Part shown: piece after piece, positions 27,264 to 34,447 of the stretch
Position numbering within the stretch: the stretch's first letter is position 1
Layout of the letters: every line of letters begins with the position of its first letter
From: JBBCJR01 sp037190805
GTDB lineage: Bacteria > Pseudomonadota > Alphaproteobacteria > Sphingomonadales > Sphingomonadaceae
DNA length: 64,000 bases
Direction: 5' to 3'
NCBI GenBank assembly: GCA_037190805.1
Contig: JBBCJR010000004.1
Coordinates: forward strand, 186,001 to 250,000
Position numbers and translations under genes: made by a program
The notes under the pieces: generated by a model
Databases searched by the model: none
What the model saw: only the letters and a program-made list of their open reading frames with translations
Told to the model about the DNA's origin: nothing

Positions 27264-28643
27264 TCAACGACCGAGCAAGCCCGGCGTCACCTCGGCGATC
27301 GCTTCTTCGAGGGCGGTGATAACCGTATCGACATCCTGTTCGCTGAACGTCAGCGGTGGCGACACGACGATCATGTTACCGATCGGGCGGATGATGACAC
27401 CGCGCTGGCGGCATGCCTCGAACACCCTGTGGGCCGCGCCGTCGGTGGGCGCAAAACCTTGCTTCGTCGCGCGGTCGCGAACCAGCTCGACGCCCAGCAT
27501 CAGATGGTCGCCGCGCACGTCGCCGACGATCTCGTTGCTCAGCAGCCGGCGGGCCTGGGCCTGGAGATAGGGCCCGATTTTCCGAACATGGGCGAGCGTG
27601 TCCTCGCGCTTCATGATCTCGATCGTCTTCAGCGCCGCAGCGCAGGCGACGGGATGACCGGAATAGGTGAAGCCGTGACTGAGCACGCCGCCCGGCCCCT
27701 GCGGTACCGAGATCACATCATAGACCCCCGATGAGATCAGGGTCGCGCCCATCGGCACATAGCCCGAGCTGATGCCCTTGGCCGTGACCAGCATGTCAGG
27801 AACATAGCCGAAGCGGGCTTCGCTGGCGAACCACTCCCCCAGCCGGCCGAAGGCGGTCACCACCTCGTCGGCAATGTAAAGAATATCGTTGGCCTTGCAG
27901 ACCGCGTGCATCCGCCGATGATAGCCTTCGGGCGCCACCAGCACACCGCCCGCGCCCATCACCGGTTCGGCGATAAAGGCAGCGACATTGTCGGGCCCAA
28001 GCTGGGCGATCCGCGCCTCGAACTCGCGCACCAGATAGTCGCAGAACGCCGCTTCATCCATGCCGTCGGGCCGGCGATACATGTTCGCGGCCGAGACATG
28101 GGAGACGACGTCATTGGCGATGCTGTCGAACCCGTATTTGGTGCCGTGGATGCCGGTCAGCGTCGCAGCGAAATAGGTCGAACCATGATAGCCGTCGAGC
28201 CGCGAGATGACCTTCTTCTTGTTCGGCAGGCCGCGGCGGTTGAAGTAGAAGTGCGCCAAGCGCACCGCGGTGTCGTTCGCGGTCGAACCGCCGGTGGTGT
28301 AGAAAACGTGGTTCAGATCGCCCGGCGACAGGGCGGCAAGCTCTGCCGCCAGTTCCGCCGCCGGCACGTTCGTCGAATGACCGAAGGTGTTGTAATATTG
28401 GACCGTGCGCGCCTGTTCGGCCATCGCTTCGGCGATCTCGGCCCGGCCATGGCCCAGGTTCGCGCACCACAAGCCCGCAATGCCGTCGAGATACTGCCGC
28501 CCCTCGCTGTCCACGATATGGACGCCCTGAGCGACGGTGATGACCTGGCTGCCCTCATCCTTGAAGGTCGTGAAGTCGGTGTAAGGGTGGATGAAGTGAT
28601 CCCGGTCCTTGCGCCACGCTTCCGCTACGTCATTTCTCAACAT
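27264..28643 (-). CDS. Class-III omega-aminotransferase (putrescine/polyamine:pyruvate type)
   Basis: 459 residues from the ATG at 28643, with GGAGG six bases upstream. It is a PLP-dependent fold-type I enzyme: FYTTGGSTANDTAVRLA, RLDGYHGSTY, ILYIADEVVTAFGRLG with the cofactor-binding Asp, and the Schiff-base lysine in VTAKGISSGY (about Lys289). It resembles the SpuC-type enzymes that move the terminal amine of putrescine and other diamines to pyruvate. It sits between agmatine deiminase and aldehyde dehydrogenase, so N-carbamoylputrescine or putrescine is a likely donor. The ACCC-N5-GGGT repeat at 28698-28710 suggests its own promoter. Confidence 0.92.
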   Translation of the reverse strand: MLRNDVAEAWRKDRDHFIHPYTDFTTFKDEGSQVITVAQGVHIVDSEGRQYLDGIAGLWCANLGHGRAEIAEAMAEQARTVQYYNTFGHSTNVPAAELAAELAALSPGDLNHVFYTTGGSTANDTAVRLAHFYFNRRGLPNKKKVISRLDGYHGSTYFAATLTGIHGTKYGFDSIANDVVSHVSAANMYRRPDGMDEAAFCDYLVREFEARIAQLGPDNVAAFIAEPVMGAGGVLVAPEGYHRRMHAVCKANDILYIADEVVTAFGRLGEWFASEARFGYVPDMLVTAKGISSGYVPMGATLISSGVYDVISVPQGPGGVLSHGFTYSGHPVACAAALKTIEIMKREDTLAHVRKIGPYLQAQARRLLSNEIVGDVRGDHLMLGVELVRDRATKQGFAPTDGAAHRVFEACRQRGVIIRPIGNMIVVSPPLTFSEQDVDTVITALEEAIAEVTPGLLGR

Positions 28644-28697
28644 CGAACACCTCCAAATCGACCCCGGTGTCCATTCTGGGGAGGCGAAGCTCAAGTC

Positions 28698-28710
28698 ACC
28701 CAAATAGGGT
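28698..28710 (-). promoter_or_regulatory. ACCC-N5-GGGT inverted repeat, site 1
   Basis: On the minus strand it reads TACCCTATTTGGGTGACTT, centred about 61 bases upstream of the aminotransferase start, in the 99-base gap after the agmatine deiminase gene. Its position and sequence match sites 2 and 3, suggesting that the aminotransferase-ALDH-carbamoylase segment can be transcribed separately from the deiminase gene. Confidence 0.55.
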
Positions 28711-28742
28711 AGCTCCGGTCTGCAAGGCACGAGGCCGCATGT

Positions 28743-29828
28743 TCAGCGCCGGCGAAGGGGCTGCTGCTGGGTGATGCAGTGAATATTGCCGCCGCCATGA
28801 GGAATAGTCCCCAGATGGAGCTGCACGACCTCGCGGCCGGGAAAGGCGGCCGCCACCGCCCGGCGTGCAGCCTCGTCGCTGTCCAGCCCATGTCCGGGCA
28901 TCACGATGCCCCCGTTGGCGATGTAGAAATTGACATAGGATGGATTGAATCGGCCGCGTCTGCCGGCGGCCTCCGGCGCTGCGGGAACAGGCACCACCTC
29001 GAACGGCCGGCCGCGGGCATCTGTCTGTCGACCGAGCGCGGCGCGGTTGCGGGCCAGCACCTCATGACGGGGATGATGGGGATCGTCCGCCACTTCCATC
29101 AGCACCACGCCCGGACGGGCAAAGGTGGCGATGCAGTCGACGTGGCCGTCGGTCTCGACCTCCTCGGCATCACCGGGCAGCCAGACGACCTTTCTCCCGC
29201 CCAGGCAGCGCAGCAGCTCGTTCTCGATCTCGCTCTTGCTGAGGCCGGGGTTACGGTTCGGATTGAGTGCGCAGGTCTCGGTGGTCAGGATCGTGCCTTC
29301 GCCGTCGACCTGGAACGCGCCCCCCTCGATCACCAGCGACGTCTCGATTATCGGCACATCGAGATGTTCGGCTAGCCGACGCTTCACAGTCGCATCAGCG
29401 CCATAGCCGCGATATTTGTCGCCCCAGGCATTGAACCGCCAGTCGACGACCGCCAGTCCGCCCTGCTCATCGACCACGAAGGTCGGCCCGGTATCCCGCA
29501 TCCAGCTATCGTCGATCTCAGCCGTCAGCAGTGCGACATCCTCACCGCACAGCCGCCGCACTTCCGGGCCATCAACGGCGTTGGCGATCATGGTGACGGG
29601 TTCGAACCTGGCAATCGTACGCGCAACCAGGGCATATTCGGCGCGCACCGCCTCCAGCGCGTCTTTCCACAATTCGCGCCGGGTTGGCCATGCCATCCAG
29701 CAGCCCTGATGCGCCTCGAATTCCCCAGGCATGAAGAACTTTGATCCGACAGCCGGAGGAGAGGTTTCTGGAGCAATCGCACGGGTAGCAGCAGGCATGA
29801 CCTCTTGTCCGATTATAGCGGCTGACAT
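28743..29828 (-). CDS. aguA: Agmatine deiminase
   Basis: 361 residues of the agmatine deiminase/peptidylarginine deiminase family, which turn agmatine into N-carbamoylputrescine plus ammonia. Key blocks are MPGEFEAHQGCWMAWP, DDSWMRDTGPTFVV, VIEGGAFQVDGEGT, ETDGHVDC and the catalytic Cys351 in HGGGNIHCITQQQP. The first start at 29828 is used although ATG 29798 (residue 11) is also possible; the conserved fold begins near residue 30. It is divergent from a LysR-type gene with a shared 78-base gap. No aguB-type nitrilase gene lies nearby, which is unusual for an aguA locus. Confidence 0.93.
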   Translation of the reverse strand: MSAAIIGQEVMPAATRAIAPETSPPAVGSKFFMPGEFEAHQGCWMAWPTRRELWKDALEAVRAEYALVARTIARFEPVTMIANAVDGPEVRRLCGEDVALLTAEIDDSWMRDTGPTFVVDEQGGLAVVDWRFNAWGDKYRGYGADATVKRRLAEHLDVPIIETSLVIEGGAFQVDGEGTILTTETCALNPNRNPGLSKSEIENELLRCLGGRKVVWLPGDAEEVETDGHVDCIATFARPGVVLMEVADDPHHPRHEVLARNRAALGRQTDARGRPFEVVPVPAAPEAAGRRGRFNPSYVNFYIANGGIVMPGHGLDSDEAARRAVAAAFPGREVVQLHLGTIPHGGGNIHCITQQQPLRRR

Positions 29829-29844
29829 CGCCCATAAGCCACGC

Positions 29845-29862
29845 TTGCGAAGGCCATCGCAA
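29845..29862. promoter_or_regulatory. Candidate LysR operator between aguA and the divergent regulator
   Basis: TTGCGAAGGCCATCGCAA is a perfect dyad with TTGCGA/TCGCAA arms and a 6-base centre, and it contains the T-N11-A arrangement favoured by LysR-type proteins. It lies in the 78-base gap between the divergent aguA and lysR genes, where such operators normally sit. A second dyad, CATGAA-N5-TTCATG at 29884-29900, encloses the AAGGA upstream of the regulator start. Confidence 0.55.
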
Positions 29863-29906
29863 ACGCGTTATTTTCCCAATATCCATGAAAAGGATTCATG
29901 TGACTG

Positions 29907-30839
29907 ATGAAGCGCCTGCCCCCATTGAAGACCCTGGAAGGGTTTGACGCGGCTGCCCGCCTGGGTAGTTTCGCGGCAGCAGCGGAAGCGCTTGGCCTTA
30001 CCCAGTCCGCGATCAGCCACCAGATCCGCCTTCTGGAGGAAACCCTTGGCCAACCGCTGTTTCGCCGTCTTCATCGCCGGGTGGCTCTGACCGATCCCGG
30101 TCGCGACTTTCACCGCACCGTTCGCACCGCGCTGCAGGGATTGCGCGATGGCGTGAACCGGCTGGAACCCTATCGCAAGCCGGGGTCGGTAATCGTCTAT
30201 TGCCAAGCCGATATCGCCCATGCCTGGCTGGCCCCCCGCCTGCCACAGCTTCATGCCAGCCATCCCCAGATCGACGTCTGGCTGGACACCAGTGATCGCA
30301 CCATCGACTTCGCCCGCGACGAAGTCGACATCCTGATCCGCAGGCTGGACGAGGGCGAGGAAACCTTCACCGCCCCTTCGCTGCGGGTCGAAGCGCTGTT
30401 CGATCAGAGCTGGCGTCCGATCGGCCCGGCGGCCATGGCGGACACCGACATGCCCCTTGTCGAAAGGCTGACCACCCTGCCCCTGCTGCATGTCGAGGGC
30501 GGTGTCGACTGGCAGGACTGGCACCGCACGGCCGCCGGCGTCGTCAATGCCGACGAGTTGGCCGAGCGATTGATGCAAGGAACCAATTTCAGCGATCCCT
30601 ACAGCATGCTGTGTTGCGCCGCAGCAGGCGGCGGCGTCGGTCTGGCTGACTCTCTCTTTGCCGAAACATTCCTCGCCGACGGCAGCCTCACCTGGCTCAG
30701 CGACATCGCGCTGCCCAGCCGGTCGAGGGTCGTCATGGGCGCACCGCGCGAGCGGCTCGAACGACGACTTATTCACACGACCTTCGAATGGCTGATTTTG
30801 CAATCGGCCCGCACCCGAATGGCGGGCCCGATGCGTTAG
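29907..30839 (+). CDS. LysR-family regulator, GcvA-like
   Basis: 310 residues. The N-terminal helix-turn-helix reads LKTLEGFDAAARLGSFAAAAEALGLTQSAISHQIRLLEE, and FRRLHRRVALTDPG is typical of the GcvA subgroup. The effector-binding domain follows to the end. It is divergent from agmatine deiminase with a dyad in the shared gap, so control of that operon (for example by agmatine or a product) is the natural inference. ATG 29907 was used; an ATG nine bases upstream is immediately followed by a stop. Confidence 0.9.
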   Translation: MKRLPPLKTLEGFDAAARLGSFAAAAEALGLTQSAISHQIRLLEETLGQPLFRRLHRRVALTDPGRDFHRTVRTALQGLRDGVNRLEPYRKPGSVIVYCQADIAHAWLAPRLPQLHASHPQIDVWLDTSDRTIDFARDEVDILIRRLDEGEETFTAPSLRVEALFDQSWRPIGPAAMADTDMPLVERLTTLPLLHVEGGVDWQDWHRTAAGVVNADELAERLMQGTNFSDPYSMLCCAAAGGGVGLADSLFAETFLADGSLTWLSDIALPSRSRVVMGAPRERLERRLIHTTFEWLILQSARTRMAGPMR

Positions 30840-30860
30840 GACGAGGCATGCCTGCCCAGC

Positions 30861-30887
30861 TTGTCGTTATGTTTTACTGTATATAAA
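30861..30887 (+). promoter_or_regulatory. Possible promoter of the lipoprotein/dehydrogenase pair
   Basis: TTGTCG (30861-30866) and TATAAA (30882-30887), 15 bases apart, lie 31 bases upstream of the ATG at 30918 in a locally AT-rich stretch. The spacing is shorter than ideal; an overlapping TATATA at 30880 is an alternative. Confidence 0.33.
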
Positions 30888-30917
30888 GAATGACGCGCAC
30901 CAACAGGAGATCAGATC

Positions 30918-31913
30918 ATGTTCAGCCGGCATATGATGCCCGTCGCCCTTTTACTGGTCGCGGGATGCGGCGGGTCCAACAACGAGACTGCGAACGCCGT
31001 TGTGAACGAAGCCGCCGGCACGGCTCAGACGAGCATCGTTGCCGATATCGAGCTGCCTGGCGAGCGCGCCTATCCCGAAAGCGTCGCGCTGGACACCGAT
31101 GGCACCCTCTATGTCTCGAACATCGCCGAGGGCGGCGTCCTCAGAATCCGTGACGGCAAGGCTGAGCAGTGGATTGCGCCTGGCGCGTTCGGCAGCGGCA
31201 CGACCTATGGCGTCATGCCCGACCGCAAGGCGGGACTGCTCTGGCTGTGCTCCAACGATCTGTCCGGTGCGGGCCTCGCCAAGTCGGCCGATGGCAAGAG
31301 CGCGCTGATGGGCTTTGACCTCGGCAGCGGCGAAGGCAAGGTGCGCGTCGATTTCCCCGAGGGCCGGGTCGAATGCAACGACATGGCCGTGGCGGCCGAC
31401 GGTTCTCTCTACGTCACGGACACCGCCCAGCCCCGCCTGTTCCGCCTGCCGCCCGGCGGCAAGACGCTGGAGCTGTTCGCCACCGATCCCCGCTTCGACG
31501 CCAAGGGCGGCGGGCTCGATGGCATCGCCATCGGCGCGGATGGCCATGTCTATGTCAACATCCTCGGCAACGGTAAGCTGTTCCGTGTCGAGGCCGCCGA
31601 CGGCAAGGCGGGCGCCATTACCGAAGTGGTGGCCGACAAGCCTCTGGGCGTCGCCGACGGCATGCGCCACGAGGGCGGCAACGGCTTTCTGGTCGTCACA
31701 GCCGATGGCCTCGCGCGCGTGACCGTCGAAGGTGACAAGGGTACGGTGGAAACGCTGCGCGAAGGCCTTGCCGGCCCCACGGGCGTCGCTATCGTGGGCG
31801 ACAGCGCGCTGGTTGCCGAAGGGCAGCTGTCGATGCTGTTCGATCCGGCCAAGCGCGGCCAGGCCCCCAGCCTGCCGTTCGTGCTGCGTGCCGTTCCCCT
31901 CGCCCGCCCCTGA
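30918..31913 (+). CDS. SMP-30/gluconolactonase-like beta-propeller lipoprotein
   Basis: 331 residues. A lipoprotein signal peptide with lipobox LVAGC (Cys17) and an acidic/Asn-rich linker precede a six-bladed propeller of the SMP-30/gluconolactonase/NHL type: YPESVALDTDGTLYVSNIAEGGVLRI, NDMAVAADGSLYVTDT, LDGIAIGADGHVYVNIL. Relatives are calcium-dependent lactonases, but many exported ones are uncharacterised. It lies 14 bases before the sorbosone-dehydrogenase-like gene and probably shares its transcript, so a lactone made by the partner is a possible substrate. Confidence 0.82.
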   Translation: MFSRHMMPVALLLVAGCGGSNNETANAVVNEAAGTAQTSIVADIELPGERAYPESVALDTDGTLYVSNIAEGGVLRIRDGKAEQWIAPGAFGSGTTYGVMPDRKAGLLWLCSNDLSGAGLAKSADGKSALMGFDLGSGEGKVRVDFPEGRVECNDMAVAADGSLYVTDTAQPRLFRLPPGGKTLELFATDPRFDAKGGGLDGIAIGADGHVYVNILGNGKLFRVEAADGKAGAITEVVADKPLGVADGMRHEGGNGFLVVTADGLARVTVEGDKGTVETLREGLAGPTGVAIVGDSALVAEGQLSMLFDPAKRGQAPSLPFVLRAVPLARP

Positions 31914-31927
31914 CCGGAGAAAGACAG

Positions 31928-33667
31928 ATGCGATCACCGGCTAGACTTTCACTCGTGCTGCTGCTTGCCGGATCGACGCTGGCGCTCACCGCCTGCGATC
32001 GTGACGCGGGCGGCAACAGCAGCACCACCGCCGAACCGGCCGCCTGCGCGTCCAACGACAGCGGCATCACCCTGCCACCAGGTTTCTGCGCCACGGTGTT
32101 CGCCGACAATGTCGGCCATGCCCGGCTGATGACCGTGGCCGACGACGGCACGCTCTATCTCAACAGCTGGAGCGGCCCTTATTACAGCAACGACCAGCCG
32201 CGCGAGGGCGGTTTCCTGGCAGCGCTGCGCGATACCGACGGTGACGGACGCGCCGACGTCAACGAACGCTTCGGCCCCGGCATCGCCGAAGGCAGCGGCG
32301 GGGGTACCGGCATCCTCCTCCACGGCGACTGGCTCTATGCCGATCTCGACGATCGGATCGTCCGCTGGCGGCGGGCTTCCGGCTCGCCGGGCACGCTGGT
32401 GCCGACCGGCGAACCGGAAGTCATCGTCAGCGGCCTGCCCGACACCGGCGAGCATCCCCAGCACCAGTTCGTGATCGACAAGGCCGGCAACCTGTTCGTC
32501 AATGTTGGGTCGGCGACCAACGTCTGCGAAGTCAAGATGGGTGTGCCCGAGCCCAAGGTGCACAATCCATGCACTGAAACCCTGACCCGCGCCGGCGTAT
32601 GGCGGTTCAAGGCCGACCAGCCGGGCCAGACGTTCAGCGAAGCGGCGCGCTATGCCACGGGCATCCGCAACATCGGCGGCATCCGGCTGGACGACGCCGG
32701 GCAGCTGGTCGTCAGCCAGCACGGCCGCGACCTGCTGGGCCAGAACTGGTCGCGCCTCTACACCCCCGAACAGGGTGCGGAGCTACCGGCGGAAACGCTG
32801 CTGCGGGTCAAGGAGGGCGGCGATTATGGCTGGCCGACCTGCTATTATGACGGCGTCCAGAAAAAGCTGGTGCTGGCGCCCGAATATGGCGGCGACGGCG
32901 GCAAGGCCGTTGGCGAATGCGCCGCCAAGGAACAGCCGATCGCCGTGTTCCCGGCACATTGGGCCCCGACCGACATCCTGTTCTATCGCGGCAGTCAGTT
33001 CCCCGCCGCTTACCGCGAGGGCATCTTCGTCGCCTTCCACGGCTCCTGGAACCGCGCGCCCTTCCCGCAGGCCGGCTTCAAAGTGGTGTTCCAGCCCATG
33101 ACGAATGGCGTCGCCAGCGGCGAACACCTCGTCTTTGCCGATGGGTTCGCCGGCCAGGAACGGCCGGGGCCCGACGCCTATCGTCCGCTTGGGCTCGCTA
33201 CCGGTCCCGATGGCGCGCTTTATGTCAGCGACGACAATCGCGGCCGCATCTGGCGCATCACCTATCAGGGGCCAGCCGAGGCCAAGGCCGCGACGGCGCC
33301 GAAGCCGGTCTACAAGCCCGCCACCGCTGCAACCGGCCAGGACGATCTGCCGGTGCCGCCGGGCGCCACGGCCCAGCAGGTGGCACTGGGTGGTCGCATC
33401 TTCAACGGCGAGGAAAAGGGTGGAACCTGCAGCGGATGCCATGGCCTGAACGGCGGCGGTGGCGCGATGGGGTCCAATCTCACCACTGGCGAATGGCTGT
33501 GGGGCGACGGCAGCCTCGCGGCGATCGAGACGATCATCCGCAAGGGTGTCGACACGCCAAAGAAGGGCAGCGGCGCGATGCCGCCGCTGGGCGGCGTCGA
33601 CCTCAACGACGCCGACGTGAAGGCAGTAGCCGCTTATGTATGGGCGCTAGGGCATCGACCGAAATGA
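31928..33667 (+). CDS. PQQ-type sorbosone/sugar dehydrogenase-like lipoprotein fused to cytochrome c
   Basis: 579 residues. Lipoprotein signal with Cys23 (LALTAC), then a soluble PQQ-glucose/sorbosone dehydrogenase-type propeller (LPPGFCATVFADNVGHARLM, ATGIRNIGGIRLDDAGQLVVSQHGRD, VAFHGSWNRAPFPQAG, LATGPDGALYVSDDNRGRIWRI). A proline/alanine linker leads to a cytochrome c domain with haem motif CSGCH (Cys501-His505) and a distal Met in GAMPPLGG. The fusion would pass electrons from sugar or aldehyde oxidation straight to the respiratory chain at the membrane surface. A strong hairpin follows at 33674-33708. Confidence 0.87.
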   Translation: MRSPARLSLVLLLAGSTLALTACDRDAGGNSSTTAEPAACASNDSGITLPPGFCATVFADNVGHARLMTVADDGTLYLNSWSGPYYSNDQPREGGFLAALRDTDGDGRADVNERFGPGIAEGSGGGTGILLHGDWLYADLDDRIVRWRRASGSPGTLVPTGEPEVIVSGLPDTGEHPQHQFVIDKAGNLFVNVGSATNVCEVKMGVPEPKVHNPCTETLTRAGVWRFKADQPGQTFSEAARYATGIRNIGGIRLDDAGQLVVSQHGRDLLGQNWSRLYTPEQGAELPAETLLRVKEGGDYGWPTCYYDGVQKKLVLAPEYGGDGGKAVGECAAKEQPIAVFPAHWAPTDILFYRGSQFPAAYREGIFVAFHGSWNRAPFPQAGFKVVFQPMTNGVASGEHLVFADGFAGQERPGPDAYRPLGLATGPDGALYVSDDNRGRIWRITYQGPAEAKAATAPKPVYKPATAATGQDDLPVPPGATAQQVALGGRIFNGEEKGGTCSGCHGLNGGGGAMGSNLTTGEWLWGDGSLAAIETIIRKGVDTPKKGSGAMPPLGGVDLNDADVKAVAAYVWALGHRPK

Positions 33668-33673
33668 CGAGCG

Positions 33674-33708
33674 TTCCGGTTCCGGGATATAGGTCCCCGG
33701 AACCGGAA
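33674..33708. terminator. Strong bidirectional terminator-like hairpin
   Basis: TTCCGGTTCCGGG (33674-33686) pairs perfectly with CCCGGAACCGGAA (33696-33708), a 13-bp stem with a 9-base loop. It fills the 45-base gap between convergent stop codons (33667 plus strand, 33713 minus strand), so it should end both transcripts. Confidence 0.75.
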
Positions 33709-33712
33709 TAGC

Positions 33713-34273
33713 CTAGAAGGTCGTCTTGCAGCGACGGGCACTGTGCAGGCCACGCAGGAAGCCGCGCCGGGCCAGGCCCGCGTCGACGGCGGCGTTCATC
33801 TGACGCTGGGCCGATGCCGCACCGCTCACCTCGCGAACGAGGCCCCGAAAGGGGATCAGCGAATTGACGATCGTCTGGCCACCCGCTTCCGCCAGCTTGC
33901 CTGCCCGATTTTCCTTCGCGGTGGGACCGTCGGGCGCATAGTCCGCGCCCAGCACCTCGTTCAAAGCCTTCACGTTCTGGGCGATCTGCGTGCAGGTGCG
34001 TGCGCCCTCAAGGCTGTAGGGGTTGGCCGCCGCCGTCAGCAAGGCCGGTGGAATATCCTTCTTCGATAGACCCACGTCCTTCACCGGCTGCGTAGCGATG
34101 CGGCCGGCGCCACTGCCGATCGAACGCAGTTGATCATCGCCACCAGACGGCTTCGATGACTGACCCTGCGTCTGATTGTCGCCCTGCGCCAGCGCCGGCA
34201 CGGCACCGCTGATCGTCATGGCCGCCAGCATCAGCCCGGCCAGCCTTGCAGACCGACCCAATATACCCGTCAT
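33713..34273 (-). CDS. Exported hypothetical protein
   Basis: 186 residues from the ATG at 34273 (AGGAAG five bases upstream). A signal peptide ends in VPALAQG and is followed by a Gln/Ser/Gly-rich linker. The remainder is helical with two cysteines that could pair (RTCTQIAQNV and SARRCKTTF) and conserved-looking NPYSLEGARTC and LIPFRGLVREVSGA stretches. I do not recognise a functional family; I believe similar proteins occur in sphingomonads. Monocistronic by position. Confidence 0.75.
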   Translation of the reverse strand: MTGILGRSARLAGLMLAAMTISGAVPALAQGDNQTQGQSSKPSGGDDQLRSIGSGAGRIATQPVKDVGLSKKDIPPALLTAAANPYSLEGARTCTQIAQNVKALNEVLGADYAPDGPTAKENRAGKLAEAGGQTIVNSLIPFRGLVREVSGAASAQRQMNAAVDAGLARRGFLRGLHSARRCKTTF

Positions 34274-34447
34274 CCAGACTTCCTCCCGACGCTCCATCCC
34301 GTTGCGAACCATGGAGCCATGGGCACGAACAAGCCAGCAGGCACGGTGGTTCCCATCAACATGAGGCGGTGGAGCGACGGAGCCGCAGCCGAAGGGACGG
34401 CAACCGGGTTTGAAGGCCAGTCACCGCACCTCGGATAACAGCGCCTC

